From NCBI GenBank assembly GCA_934045905.1, contig OW203762.1:44107411-44171410 (forward strand): a stretch of DNA of 64,000 nucleotides, read 5' to 3'. Positions 49,335-64,000 of this stretch are shown here, piece by piece. The notes below the pieces were generated by a model. It worked only from the letters and a program-made list of their open reading frames with translations. It did no database searches and was not told the origin of the DNA. Position 1 is the first letter of the stretch; each line of letters begins with the position of its first letter. The position numbers and the translations under genes are program-made. The DNA is from Leuctra nigra. Its lineage: Eukaryota; Arthropoda; Insecta; Plecoptera; Leuctridae.

Positions 49335-52300
49335 AGTAATTGTTAAGCTAAACTTAACTTATTGAATGAAAATTGAAAACCATGATCTTAAAATAATATC
49401 TATAATTTCACCTCAGAAATTATACAATTATTTTACTACCAATATAATATTATATTTTTTTTGCTTAGAAAAGTATTTAATTTTGTTAGATCATTAAAAC
49501 TGGACCATGTTCTCCTCTCGTCTTTATTCATGGTGAATTTCAAGGAATTTGTATCTAGTTGATCTCCATTCCAATAGCAACAGACAACGTCTAAACCGCA
49601 GCTTAAGTAAACACGACTATGCCATTGCATTTCACTGTAGAGTTTCTTGCTTTGCTTTTTCTACAACTCATGCCCCAACTTTTGACTTCTCAATTTAGCT
49701 AGTATGCAATTTGCTTGTATCTCTAGTGAACCAACCACGTAGGGAATTAGAAGCATACAAAACACTTTTCACTTTTAGGGCATAGTCCTCTGTTTGTGTG
49801 TGTAAATTGGATCGAGTTTACACTATCTCTCTTACATAATGCAGTCTATACACCTGATTCCTCGTTTTGTTGATTACATTCTCCATTTCTCTAGACAAAT
49901 CTTCATGTATCCCCTTTTACTTATTAAAAGTAACTACTTGTTTGTATGTGTGTATGAATGACAAAGGATGGCTTCAATTATAATTATGTTTCGAAATACA
50001 TCTGTAGTATGAATACAATAGCTGCATGGTTTTATAATTTCGTTCGTGTCTTAGATTTACGAAGATCCTACTGTTGTGCATTGTGTCATGTGTTACATGA
50101 CGAGTCCCGCTAGTCTCTCTGGTTGATCAATTTTTCTTCCTCGGTTTCAACTCCAACGCCGCGATGCACTTGATGCAAAAACACGAGCATTCCGTCGCGG
50201 GAAATGATGTTTCGACGCCGGCCGCTTGTTTCGCCAGAGTTGACATGACGAAGAGGGTCGGGACGGTTTTAGGAAATTAAACGGGTCCGTGTTTAAGGGT
50301 GACAGTATAGCCGTTCAATTAATAGATTGCCATGTGTCCCAGCTCAGCCATGCGAGTCGAGGCGTTGCGGGAGGGGGATGAATTTTAATTCCGGGGCTAA
50401 TTCAATCGATGTCAAGAATTATGCTCTCAAATTAACTTTTTAATCCTGAATGACGTTGAACATATTACATTCTATATAACTATATTGCAGTGTTTTAATG
50501 GAACAGCATAAGTTTGTTTCAAAGTGCAGATGCGTTTTTTTTATTTTTATTATAACAAAATACAATGTGCATTAGCCTACATGGAATGTGATCGCTGACA
50601 CATCCACTTAAAAGTTCTCGTCTGTGGGACACATACAATAAAAGTATTTTGTAAATCAAAACATGCAGAGAAAATACCCATAGAAATGAAACATGATTGA
50701 AACAAAACATGCGTATAGAATAAGAGCATATTCAAAAAATGAGTATTCGTTTGTTTTTCTTTCTTTGAAATGGGATGTATGCTAAAATGTTGATTTCTCT
50801 CTTGTCGTTGAAAGTAATTATCGTCCGGGCGAATATTAAAACTCAATATCACAACCAATTAAGCGCTCGCAATTAGTCGGTACGAAGTTTGCTCGGTTTT
50901 TAATCTCACTTTCCAAGTTCTATCAGCCCTACAGAGAATTACCGCGGAGACAAAGAGAAGAGCAGAAAGCAATTAAAGAAAGATGACAAATTAAATTCAG
51001 ATCCATCAAGACCCTTAAATAGATGTTATTATTGTATTATTATATTTTTTTTCAAAAGAGCAATGAAATGTCTTTCTCTCTTACTATCCTCCCCCTTTTA
51101 TATGAGAATATGCTTTGCTCTAACATCTAACTCCGTACTTGTAATTAAGTAGTAGGTATATATATAGCTACACATAAAATAATTAAAACTCGAGCCGAAC
51201 GGAGCATGCGCACGCCCACAAGTTACGTTATTAATTCGTTCTCTAATTAACAGCGTGTATGCACTGTGTGTAGGCCACTGATTAAAACGTTGTTATTATA
51301 CCTTCTTAGATAGTCGAGTTGAAATTAACTCATGTGATATGGCGGTGGGGTAAATATGAGGAGAAATGGATCTAAGCCAAATGAGAACCCTGGGGGAACA
51401 TTCTTAGACATTTTCAAAAACAAATAATTAGCGATGTTGTTTTGGGACAACCAACTGAGTACAAGTTTAATAGACGAAAGTCTCTTTACAAATTACATAC
51501 ACAAATCATCCAGTGAGAATGGCTTATTCACTTCATCCAAAATATAAACCAGATTATAATAACACGGGCATAGAACTGAACCCATATCTTACATATAGTT
51601 CTACTGGCGATTGTGAACACTCTCAACTGTAAATAGTGGTGAGCACAAGGACTGTAATTGAGCAAAATGTTCCAAATCCCACAGTGTCACGCGTGACTTG
51701 TTGAAATCACCGCTTGATTCCATCCGTCGAATCGACGCCAATTTGCAACTATTCCATTGGTCTGTGGTCACGTGCTCTGTGCCCTAATTGCTTGGCCCGA
51801 ACGAGCAATTACAATAAGCCGTCGGTACAGAGTGCATCAACGCCGGGCGAAATAACGTGTCCGGACCCGAATCTTGTTCAATTCAATACAAATCTGTGCT
51901 TCATCCCCATTGGCAAGTCAACATGTCCGCGTCCCGTTGTCCGGCATTTACCATCACTCATTATATTATATTATACTTCACTTCGACCTCAGGCGTACTA
52001 ATATTTTAACAGCGTGGTTTTAATAAATTTCGTTTCGTTTTTATAGAATGGTGACAAATAACACGTAATTATTAAGATTAATTACCTCTATTCTTGTGGC
52101 CAGAGGGCAGAGACCATGCTCTGCTAATGTTTAAATCATTCATCACTTTGCTCAAGCTGTTCACAGGATTTCAATACAATTCTTCTCTGAAATAAACTGA
52201 AAACGATAAAGACTTAAGATTCTCCCTGTAGGCGAATAAGAAGTGCGTAACTCTAGGCGAGTAAATCCCTTGCTGTCGACCCAAAGCTTTCCAGACAGTC

Positions 52301-55300
52301 TTCGCAACTTTAATAATTAGCCTCGTACGTTGCTAGGACTCTCTTCTTGGCTTACATGGGAACAATAGAAAAAGAAAGCCATTAGTCCCGGTGAAACAGT
52401 CCAGTTTCCTTCGGGGAGAGATTCTCGTTTTCTCGCAGAAGTATGCCTCTTGTTTTTAATAGTCGCCCCCGCTAGGCGGAAGTGAGTTTTCATGCTTCAA
52501 CTCAGCAGCCCTGGTCCTGGACGGTGACAACTTTGTGTAACCTCAGGCCATTTCTTGCGCTCAATATTCCGGTCGAAAACATTCCGAATACAATCTAGTA
52601 TCAAAGCTTGATTAAATTTAGCGATCAATATATTATTAAGCCAACTTTCTTGAGCCTTGGTTTCGAAATTCAGAAAGTTTTTTTGAAGTCCTGGAATGCA
52701 TTAGTTAACGATATTGGAAAGCTAAAACTTGAAGACGATTTTCATCACATTTATTAAAAATATATCGAACAGAATTTAGATGAAGTGTAATAAATGAAAA
52801 TACGAATCGATGGCCAAAGTGCAATATGATGAGAAATTTTTTGAAGATTAAATACAAAATTAAATTTAATTTAAAGTTTATTGCTTGTTCTATTGGCTTT
52901 TCGTAAATTCCGAATAGAGAGACTTTAGTTTCAGCAAAACTTTCAAAATTACTGTAGTTGATAATATTGTGCATCAACATCTTATTATTTCAGTAATTGC
53001 CACAATGTTTAATTTTTCTTGGCATGGCGACGTTGGATTTCAATTAGATTTTCCAGGTCAGTTTTTGTTTCAGTTTATAGAATTGCATGTTGTACTTCAT
53101 AACAGCATAAAGCTCGTCCACATCGCAAGTAGTCCAAGCCCAGTTCGCTAAAAGCGAGTTCCACTATTGTTATGTCGAGTATCCTATTATATCATTCCAT
53201 TCATTGGCAAAATCCACTTTAATCTGCTTTGTTTTCTTCCTCTGCGAAAATGAAATGAGCTCCGTTTGCATGTCTGTACTTGTAAGGATCTTGTAATCAT
53301 GAGATACATGGAAATCTCAAAGCCTTCTAGTGCTTCAGAGAAGTTCCGTCTTCGATCGCAGCGCCGTAGTTCATCAAAATACCGTTCTCACTACAATTGG
53401 TGGCAGATGTAGGACCAACATTTATTTAGTATTTTCATGGGTTTTATACAAGTTTGTTGTTTTAACAGTCTTCAACTTCTCGAAATGTCGTTAAATATTA
53501 ACTCTGTATTGTTTTAAAGCGCGGAGAAAGTATTAATCGTCGGTATAATTGAGCCAAACATGAAAAAGTTCTCCCGCATCGTCCGACTAGCACTTGGGTT
53601 CTCCTCCGACTCAACGCCGCGATTTCAGCGGAGACAATTATTTTCGTTCTTCTCGTCGCAGCAGTTGTCAAGCTACAGGCGAGTGTTCCCAGCACCCCGG
53701 CTCCGACTCTCTTAATTTCCTTCACGAGACTTTTCTAATTAAGATCTTCAGCACGCCTCTCCATCATCTTCTCAATGACGTCACACATCCGGTCGAACAA
53801 CATCTCGGCGAATAACAAGACTCCTCACGGTAAAACCTCCATTAGCACCTAGAATCAAATAATCACAGTGTAATTCGAGCCAGCTGACATCCGAGAGATG
53901 CATGACAATTGGCAAAATCGCATCCCCTTTAACGTGGACTGCGAATCTTCTTTTTCATCGTTTTTTATCATTTATTGTATCCATATCGAAACTCGACTAA
54001 CTGTAACAAATGGCAGAGTCAGTAATTACAATCGCATTGGGAGCATGTAGCTCTGGTTGCAGCTCTGGGAAAGCCAATACTCTGGTATATTGGCTGCTAT
54101 TCACAGCCGGCACTAACACGTTCCCCTGAGGCGTAACTGATTATTTCCTAACTCTCTCTCGATCACTAACGAGCATTGTTTCTTCAAGACTACTTCTTTT
54201 TGCTCGTTTTATGTTATCTTCCCTAAATCAGACACCGATCCCTAATGGGAATGCTGCCCGCCTGTGTAGGGGCTGATAGAAAACTGGACGTACTCTCATT
54301 GAAACACAAACTTTTCACCTATTTTCGTCCTAAGAGTCGACCTTAATTTCCCAATTAAAGACATAATATTTAAGTTTTCATATGTAAATTGATTTTAAAT
54401 TTTGTTGGCGAATACAGAGTTCTTTGATTACTTTCATACATCGCTGTCAACAAAACGGTGAACTGAAATCGCGACCACTTTTTGTATAAGTGAGTGTACC
54501 TTTTCCCTGTTTTCCGAGATGCAACTTGTAAAGTGACATTCAGACAAGGTGATCCATCTTCCTCACCCGGAGCAAATCATCTGGGGATTGACGAAGAAAA
54601 ACTAATACGAGGATTGTGGCCGGATATCTGATAGATATTTCCAGTTACCGCACCGTCGCGTCTGCGTGACGTGGCGCTTTGTCCTCGTGGGCATTGCCTC
54701 TGTCTTGTCGTCTTCCAAACAGATACGCACTCGAGTATTTCGTCACTGTTTTTATCTCTACATGTCAGATTTATTGAATTTTTATAACGGTTTTGTGTGA
54801 AGTGCGAATGAATGAATGACGCTCGCCCACGCAGGACGGCTTAGTGACGTCATGTGAGGTGCCGCGACGTTTAAGCAGCCGTCCCGACGCCCGTCTCTCT
54901 GGCCAACGCAGGCGAGCTGGTTGAAGGTGTATCAATTTTAAAACAGGAACGTGGATAAGAATTTAATTTAATTCATGTCATTGTTCTGGTTTGTAAGCTT
55001 TAAAGCTTGAATTATTCATAGTTACAAATCCACCATTTTATCTCGTTCGAAATTAAAAACGAAAATATTCCATGTTTTCTTTCGGCTTGTTTCAGTACTC
55101 TTTTTTGCATGCTTTCTGCCTTGCGAGAGGCGGGATGAGGCTCCATTATTTAAATATTTATAAAAAAGTACATTTTTGAGAAATATTTAGAGACTGAATT
55201 GTTCATACGGTAAATATGGCATATATACTGGATATGTATAATAAATATGAATTTTACGTCACTGCAGTATAAGATTAATGATCGAACCTGGTACCAAAAC

Positions 55301-58300
55301 ATTGCACGTGGCATATTCAGAGAAATATTTCATTCTCTCACCCTGAGCTACAAACAATGGGAGTTCGTGACAAAAGATGCAGCCAACAGAGCGAGCAGCC
55401 AGCTAAATGGATTGAACGCGACTCGCGCCTTATGGTGGTTATGTTCGAACATATCTCAGTTCCAAAAAGTCCCCGTTGAAACAAGAATATTAGAGAATCG
55501 GGGTGAGAAATGTATGAACAAGAGTGCAATTAGTTGTGTGGACGGATTCGACGCGTGGTGTTTGATCATCGATGTATCGACGAAGGCAAATTGAAGTGCT
55601 CTTCGACCAGGGCCTCGGTCGGGGATGTGTTCTGGCGATCAATGGACGGCGAGCTGGTTTAGTATCTGCCGGACTTCGAGCTCCTAGAAGTGGTCTCGCT
55701 TTGTGTACAGCGATTCTATGCTCGATCGCCCTCCACGATCAACGAGACCAATACTCTGCGAGAGAGAAATAAAATCTAATCAATTAACCACTACGAAAAA
55801 ATAAAAACCTATATTTTCGATTTGAGGCTCATTTTCCATTGTTCTGGTAATTGAATTTTCCTGCAAATTTGGTCCTTCAAACTGATAAGACCACATTTTC
55901 TAACAAATACAGAAACTCGATATATAAATGCCTACCATGAGAACATACGAAGCACTTAGATGTAAGCATATCAGCAAATAACAAATAATGCATAGCAATT
56001 CATCAAGGAAATTGGTCCACGATGTAATTCTATACGCAATTATGACATTAGGAAAAGTTATTTTTACAAAGTATATAAAAACATTATTCGTAAAACTCGC
56101 TAAATTGATCGTAAACTTTTAATGCCTCTATTAAACACACCTACCAAATGTTGCTACAAGTTCTCCCACCAAGAAAAGGTCAAACTCCTGCATGCTGATA
56201 AAATGCTACATGAAAGGCCAATTTTGAAACAAACTCACCGTTTTTTTTCTAAAATAATTCTCTCAGCAATTCACTTCATCGAATCTTCTGATAAAGTTGA
56301 ACTTTTAAAGATCAACTCCTCTCCAATTAAGATCGGCTTAAAAGTTGCTCGCGTTGGATCCTGACGTTTATAATCTTGTGCGCACAACAACTCGCGTCTC
56401 GAGAATCACCCTCCGTGCTTGGTGGTAAATGTGAGTTGAAAATGTCTTAGGTGGGGCCTCTGTTAGTCTGGCGACCAAGACTCGCTGTTACTGCGGCTGT
56501 AATCAAGTTATCCCTTCAGGCGAGATCCTAACTTCTTGTTAGAACCCTCCCAGCGTCTCCCAGTGCCGTAACACCGTCCTCAGAACTATAAGCCGGCTGT
56601 ACTTTACCAGCAGTAAAATATAACGTACAATGAAACTTTCCTTTTGTTCGAGGTGTCAAATAATAACCAGATACTTGCTACAATGTTAGGTTCAATTCGT
56701 AAAGTTAATAGAAATCTGACGGACAATGAATGCCACTACATGCATGCCATTATGGCCACGAGCAATCCTACATAAAGTGTGCTTTATTATATTAAACTAT
56801 CAAAAGTAAGATGTTAGCTTCTCACTCAAGTTCAGCCTAAGGGCGGAAAACGCCTCTCCGAGACATTAAAAGCTGTGCCTCCACGAACAATAACGCGCTG
56901 TTTCTCTTCCAGAGAATCGGGTAACCTCTGATTTTACATTACTATCAATCGTGATTGCAAATATTTCCCCCTACTTATGCGATAATCTCCGGCATTTATC
57001 TTCCGAGAGATTTTGTATGCGCCATTTGCAGCTGTCAAAGTGAATAACTGGAAACCACGTCTCGGAATATTTGATCGCCGATGATCAATACACGGTTGTT
57101 AGAATGTGAGCTTTGCGTGACGTTTCTTGCAGCTCTCGACGAGACTCGATCAGTCTGTAGTTTACGGTCTCATCATTTTATGCAGAACACCTCAAGACCC
57201 CTCACTCCCACACCACCAGATTATATATTCATACTTTAAGCGGTTTGATGGAAGGTACGCACTCAGTTTCTTTTTTCAAGGCGTGCGAATATTCTTTATT
57301 TAGGCATATTTTTTTAGAGCGTTAGCTTTAAGCTAGTCGCCTCACGTCTAGCCAGAGTTCCCCCCATGCCCGTACCGTGGGGGCGTGCTGCCCTCGCCCG
57401 ACGCGGCCTCGTGTAGCTCCTGAGGGAAATCAACGGTGTTTGGGGGAAAACGTCACTCTCCCCCGGGATCACTAGCCGAAGCCCGTGTTCAGACCAAGGA
57501 AGCAGGTAAACGATTTACGTGGTATTATAAACAATCTTGGCAACTTTGCGGATCGTTTCGATATTTCCCACCCCGGGGCGATTGCTATACGATTGATTTT
57601 ATTTTCATATCGAGTGATAGCTTGCTTCATCCGGAAAATAGATTCTTGACTTCTAAGTGGATTCACTCCTTCAGAATAATTATTGGAAATTGCATCATTG
57701 AGTTTACTATCGGAAATAATGTATTTTGTGCGACTCATTTAGTTTGTCGGCGTTTCTTTTGTATTGCATTGTAATCTGGTTACACATCGAAGAACTATTG
57801 AAAACCAGTAATATTATGTCACAGCAAAATGTCTGGAAATGTCTGCATTGTGAAACTCGAACTATTCGTTCTTCATATTTGATCAGGATTGAGCAGCTTT
57901 ATTATATTATTTGCATACCTCAAAAGAACCTCTAAAACACACGACCATCTACTGTTTAATTACTTATGGATATGAACCAAAGCACCGTTTTTGTTTCACA
58001 TCACTCAAATTTACATTTTCACAAAATAAAACCATGTACAATCAATGCTTATTTCAATTCCAGCAGAGTTTATTACTGATATTGTTCATATAATGTGCAG
58101 ATCGTCACGCACTCTCTGTGTATAGACGCTCACAGTCACCCAAAGAGAGTGTATATTCTATGTTTTATCATAATATACGTCGTATTCTATGTATCAATGT
58201 CAGGGTCTATAAACGCAGTTGTGTGTTGTGGATGGAAGGGATACTCTAGTTTTTAAGATTACTGTATAACGTAAATTCTTGTCAATTGTCAATGGGGAAA

Positions 58301-58378
58301 GTCAAAAAGCAAAATGTGTATTCGATCTAATCTATTAGCAAGGCAGTGGTGAGGGTTTGTTCCGATGAAAGTGCTGGT

Positions 58379-58394
58379 GGCCCTGATAAGGGCC
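58379..58394 (-). other. Histone-type 3' stem-loop look-alike
   Basis: Minus strand reads GGCCCTTATCAGGGCC, a 6-bp stem and 4-nt loop in the format of metazoan histone mRNA 3' ends (GGCYCT-TTTC-AGRGCC), with AAC before and ACCA after. No histone reading frame was recognised upstream on that strand and no clear purine-rich downstream element was seen. It may be a remnant or a coincidence. Confidence 0.3.
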
Positions 58395-61300
58395 GTTCGC
58401 GACGTTTCGGAAGCGTTACTACTTCCATCTTCTTCCGGCGACTATTAGTTTATTTTTTTCAGCAAAACTCTCTCACAGAGCGTGATTGCTTTAATCGAGC
58501 AATTGCTTACTTAGGTGTGGGATTCGTTTACCTAGAATACGCGTATTTCTGTCTCTTCTCGCGGCCCTCATGGGTCCGAGCCTCTTTAACCAAACGTTCA
58601 GTTAAAAGTTAAACAAACCGACCACCTCGCATATGTAACTTGATATTATGGAGGAATTTAATTACACCGAGCCAACGAGAGGCACAAGTGGATATTGCTC
58701 TCCTGTTTGCCTAACAACCCCTCCCTCCCCGTCCCAATCCCTGCGTGGCCAACAGTTTTATACACCAGGTAGTAGCTACTGCGCATGCGATATAAACCCG
58801 TGATTTTTGATTCAATAACGGATGCATTTTCATGACTTTCCTTTCGTTTACATTTTAAATAGATTAATTCAGTTTAGTTACTCAAATTATTTTTAAAAAT
58901 TTCTTTTGCCAGAAATAAATTTATAGCATCCGTGTTGTAAACCACTCAAGTAAGTATAAGTTAAATGCACGAATGAAAAATTATGTGTTTACCTCGTAAC
59001 TTAAGTAGTCCCCACGAAAAATTGACTTTAATGAGTTACAAAATCCGACCAAAGTTATACCAATGCATTTCAACGCGAAAATAATGACTAAAGTTCATAC
59101 TTCCGATACTTCTTCAGAAAGCCTTCTATGAGTCGAACTATTTTTCTTCTTGAACAACTAATCACTTGAGCGTAGTAATCGCTCTCGGAAGTTGCTCGAG
59201 CCGATGGGCCTCTACGTCGGGCCGAAGCCGAGGACATTACAGACCTCCCAGAGCCGATTAAGTCGTTGGCTCAGTTGCAGGGGCGGGGGTAGGTAACATT
59301 TTGAGAAGCGACCAACCTGCTCATTTATTGATAAACCTATGCGAAGCGAAGCTTAACAGCTGGACTATCTGCTAATGATTAGCTGAACAGTTTTGTGTTG
59401 TTCTCCGGTGACGAGACAATGGCTGCTATTCCTCCTTGGTTCAGACTTCATTAGCGCGAAGAATCATAGCGAGCAAAACATAGTCTCTGCTGCGCCGTGT
59501 TAAGTGAATTAGTCGCGCTGTTGATAGCAAGGCGCGTTGTGACGTCACACGTCGGTTTCAGAAGCGCGAATAATTAATCACATATAATCGCATGCGTTCA
59601 GCAGCATTTTCTTTTATGTTTAGTTTAAACTTAATGTGCCATGAATACCTTTTCGCGGAAAATGACAATGTATTATCAGAAAATCGCCCTCCATTGAAAA
59701 ATGTATTTAATTTTTTTCATATGCTTTTAATTCTCTACCAATGTAGATAAATATGCGTAGGAAACGCAGGCGCGTAGGAAGTGGGGGGGGGGATCCAACC
59801 CTCTGATTCAATTCCCCTCCCTATGTTCTTAAATACATTTATATGTCAAGATAAAAAATATGCTTAAAAAGTGTCAAAAATCGCGTAGAAATGCACCAAA
59901 TTCATGTCTGAAATTCAAAAATTTTCCGGGCCTGTGCGCCCCGGACCCGCATTTTACTGGGAGGCCCCCCCAGGCCCCCCGTTGTCTTCGTAGACACTAG
60001 TATTTTCAGCACAAGTTCTTTTACAATATTATTACCTCCCATCCCCCTTGCAAATTTAGTTCCTACGCGCCTATAAATATGTCATAAGTGACATATTCGT
60101 AGAGTGATGAATTTTTATACTTTCCGACAAGTTAATTATTAGCCACTACGTTCAAGTTGGACACTGATCTTGTTTAATTTCAATATATGTTTAGGGGGAA
60201 TGAAAATGTCTCTTCATACCATTAAAAAAGCTAAGTCTAATATTTATTTAATGTTGAACAAATGTTGATACTCGCGTGTTGGCTTCTCGAGGGCGTCGCG
60301 ATGTCACAGGTACACACGACGCCCCCCCCCCTCATGCGTGCGACGTCCTACTTGAGCGTCTGCCAGCGTCGACTGTGTTTTCAAGCGTCTCGAGCAGAAC
60401 TTTATCTCGTTCAGAGAAAAGAAGAGACTGCTAAAAACACTCCGTCAATTTCAACGGGACCGGAAATTCACCGTCATCAGATTTTCTTTTAAAAAAAATG
60501 TATAATGTATTACATATATCGTCGATAAATCAAAATGAGCGGTCACCGAACCATCCTGTTATATAACTTCCGCGCTTAAAACAGTGAAAAATAGTCAGCC
60601 TCTGACACCAAGTGACGCACTCGCATATTTTTTTAACGCGTTATAAATAACACAATTGTAATCACGCTCCAATTGGCGCTTAAATGGTACTAATTGAGTT
60701 TAATCTCTAACTGATGCGAGTGCATCGGCTGGAATAGAGCCCCTATGCCACTCGGTGACGCGAATTTTCGTCGTTAAGGTACACATAATTCAATTAAATG
60801 TATATCTTTGAAGTGGTTTTCCTTCCTCCTACACTGAAGTATGCCCCTTAGTGAATGAACGAACAACTCTGCTTTAAACAACTTACCATTATTCAATAAT
60901 AGAAAGCCTCATTTAGTAACCACCCTCACGCAGTCGACGTCCCGTTTGCTTGCTAACTCGAGCGCCCCGAAGTAGACTTCTTTTATTACAGCCGAAAATC
61001 GATCTGCCTTACTACCAATAATCTGCAAACTTCTTCCCTTTCACATTCAATAACGATCCTCTTACAAATATTTAAATAGCCGAAGAAACATACATATACG
61101 TAATATACGAACGTATAGGATATCTTTGAAGAAGAGTCTTGTACATAATAAGAGTTTGTATGGATAAAACGATGGATATGTTTATTATAACAAAAAAGGA
61201 ATGCTGTAATAAATGTGTTGTATTTTTTGTTTAGAAGCTATAAATACCTCTAGTACAATTTTCACGAGGTGTTAGGGCGATAATGTTGCTATTTTATTTA

Positions 61301-63357
61301 TTTGTAGACCTATGTAAATGGAAATTGCATATTTCCATAGAAATTATTTCCGGGTGAATTTCCCTACTTTTCATGACCCTCTTGAGATTATAATACAGTT
61401 AATTTGTGTGGTCTCCCTAGAGATAGATGCGCCAAGTGCACGCCTGCTATTACAAACGTTATGGTAAGTTAATGGTAATAGTAGGTGAAAATTGCTCCCT
61501 TCTAATGACGCGAACTTAGAACTGATACAAGACTTGGCTCAATCGTGACTTGCATAGAAGAAGGTGCTAGCTAGCTGGGGCTCACCACTATTTATTTTAT
61601 TACTTCTTTGGTGAACATTAGTCCAAATCGACTGTTTTACCGAGAAAAGTTTGGCGATAAATCACAGATACGATAACTCATTCTATAAGAAACGTGTTTA
61701 ATAAAGTAGTTGGAAATTATTTTACTTGTTTTCAAACACGGCGTAAACTATCTTCTTATGAAATTGTGTTATAATAAAAGGAATGTGCGTCAATCATATG
61801 CACTATTATAAAGTGTTTCTGGGCATACTCAGTAAACTTAAAGTTTGAGTCAAAAGTTTATTGCGTTTCATTTTTAGATAATATGTTTTTTTTGTTTAGA
61901 GGGAAATCCAATCATCGCAAGATGGAGCATTGCGGTTTAGAGGCTCAGGATATGCCTTTTCTCGCAGATAAATGATCATTTTGACGAAACATCAATCAGG
62001 ATCAAGTCGTTTCTGTTTCTACATTACAACAATCACAACGAGCTTTCTTATTCAGACGATGCTCGCGATTACAGGGAAAGTTTAAATAGCACTTTGCCCG
62101 ATGTGTTCTTAGAGCTTTTGTTATTATTACACACAGAAACTTTAAAAAGATTCTCCAGCACCTCCACACCTAAAAAGATTGAGATCTAAAAAAAGGTCCA
62201 GGATAAATTTGTAAAAAAATTTGGAACTATAAAGCTGTGAAATCATTTAGCCCATTTACTCCCGTTATGCCTAAATTTGGCATGAAAAAGCCTCAAATTA
62301 CAAATGTAGCAGATTTTTTTAAACCAAGCTTTGTGCATTGCGCCAATTGCGTCATTAGAGGAGAGTTTAATTTGTATTCTTCAGGAGCACTCAAAAAGTA
62401 GTGTTTCTTGATCAAATATTATTTGTAATGGTGACTCAAGTAATGTTGAAAAAACTTCATTAGGTATGTATTTGTAGAATTCAGTACAAATTGCAATTGA
62501 TAGAGCCTGATTTCATGATTGTAAATAGGTATATGCAACTAAAAATAGAGAAAATGGACTTCCAGGCCTCTGCTTCTAAGGTTGCACGGCCAGTTGAAAA
62601 GCTATGCTTCAAGAGATGATCGCACCACATTGAGATTTGGTAATGATATACCTGAGATAGTTGTCAGTTTAATGTCTAATTATGTGTATGCAATGTTGAC
62701 ACCTCGAAAACAGCCAGTAATTCGCATAGTGACATCGCGAGCTTGGAAAGCGCTGCGATTGCCGGGACTTTATAATACGATCACATCTGAACAGGTTTAG
62801 ATCCAGATGTGGTTTCATCGAACATTATATCATCAAAGCACTAAAACACGGCAGCACCAAACGTGATATTAATATTCCATTAGTTTCAATCACAGCTCTT
62901 CACGACCTGAACCGAATCTGATAGTATCTGATTAATTATGTGTATACCCTCTTCATTAAGAACATGTCGGCCCTGAAAACACCTGCTGAAACCATTAGCT
63001 TCTAAGGTTCATTCAAGAGCAAAGTTGCCAAAAGGCATCGTTTACTGATTTAGTGACTGATTATAATCCATAAGAAGATGACGCAACAATGTGGAATCAG
63101 GTGTGGCGATCCTTGAACTTTGCGAACCATTTTACTGTTAACATGGGACTGAGAAGCACCAACTTAACTGTCCCAGGTGAATTGGCTGTACACAAAAGTG
63201 GGGCATATAAACCGGGTAATGGGTAAAATGAAACATGAAAAGCTATCTACTATAGTGCTCACTATTTTCTTTTCGTCCTCATGTCAAAACTCACGAAAGT
63301 TATCAAGATATTCTTCTAACCGTTAGCTATCACCAAGCTCAACATATGGTTAGGTAC

Positions 63358-63387
63358 CTACTTTACTTTACTTTACTTTACTTTACT
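63358..63387. repeat. (CTTTA)n microsatellite
   Basis: About six CTTTA units. Confidence 0.9.
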
Positions 63388-64000
63388 ACATATTATTTCA
63401 TCCATGTTTTTTATTATTATCATTTGATGATGCTCTACTATTCGAGTTTATATAACCATTGATTCTCGAACAAGGAGATCTGACGATTTCCAAGACTTTA
63501 CGTCTCTGGTTTCTCATTAGTTGAGCGAGTTTGTTCGTTGAATCGTTTTTATTCGAATGAATTCAGCGTCCGCGGCAGGTGCGTGGATGTTACGTATAAT
63601 CATAAAACTTGATCGTCATAAGAGATGAGTAACATTCGGAGACTGGAGCTAATTGCTGCTATTAAAATATAGAGAGAAACGATTAAGACGGAATATGGCT
63701 GCTCATAAGACTTAGATCTACTTTAATTCTCAGCTCAAATTGCACCAGTAGATCATGATAACAGCTTTCAATTAGTGAACTAGATCATGATTCAAGAGTT
63801 TGGTTGGTGTGACCACGTACGAACTTTTTCAAGTTGTAATAAGAAATAGCTTCTTGGAAACTAAATAACTTTCTTTACCGGAGCATTGAAATGATTTTTG
63901 CACGTTTCGAAACATTTTTCTCCAATTACCTATTCTTTCTACAGGAGGTTTTCAAGAGCGGATATAATGTTGTGTTTTGAACTTCTTTTTACTCGATTCC

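Larger units (their letters stand above)
49335..64000. other. Presumed intron 1 of the spondin-like gene, right part
   Basis: No gene, exon or RNA was supported. Only the histone-like stem-loop at 58379, a short G run near 59783, and the CTTTA repeat at 63358 stand out. Confidence 0.45.

Overview
This is eukaryotic DNA, most likely from an insect and possibly a hemipteran. The evidence is spliced genes with GT-AG introns and animal gene families (lysosomal alpha-L-iduronidase, spondin), insect-style core promoter motifs, and a high load of Ty3/gypsy, LINE, Helentron-like and MITE repeats. The species cannot be fixed from the sequence. There are no operons, prokaryotic genes or CRISPR arrays.

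Two host genes are recognisable, placed head to head. (1) A complete alpha-L-iduronidase gene (Idua, GH39) lies on the minus strand from the ATG at 30933 to the stop at 11290. I could join twelve exons with GT-AG borders and matching phases into one uninterrupted 638-residue frame, close in length to the human enzyme, with both catalytic glutamates present. (2) On the plus strand, a TATA/Inr/DPE-type promoter (35079-35144) precedes the first coding exon (35175-35418) of a secreted spondin-domain protein. Its remaining exons were not found, so they probably lie beyond the right edge, with 35419-64000 being intron.

Repeats fill much of the left half. At 701-4862 is a foldback/Mutator-like element with palindromic terminal arrays and a 9-bp direct flanking repeat. 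It contains a 1.3-kb Helentron-like element (1211-2531). A 5'-truncated LINE with a restriction-like endonuclease tail (5402-6010) sits inside a (TAA)n microsatellite. Inside the last intron of Idua is a complete, very young Ty3/gypsy element (11663-18610) in the opposite orientation to the gene. Its two 831-bp LTRs appear identical, the target duplication ACTT is perfect, gag and pol are linked by a probable -1 frameshift, and one TAG codon interrupts pol in RNase H. Several MITEs (18842-19141, 19296-19463, 22239-22402, 48767-48905, 49175-49334), a Jockey/CR1-like LINE tail in Idua intron 3 and a second Helentron-like copy (32976-34791) complete the repeat set.

That second Helentron-like copy lies between the two divergent genes, about 320 bp upstream of the spondin start site. 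It carries tandem units with composite ETS/CRE-like motifs, so it is a candidate source of regulatory sequence. Regions 6097-10827 and 35419-64000 hold no gene I can support, only simple repeats, a few hairpins and MITEs.
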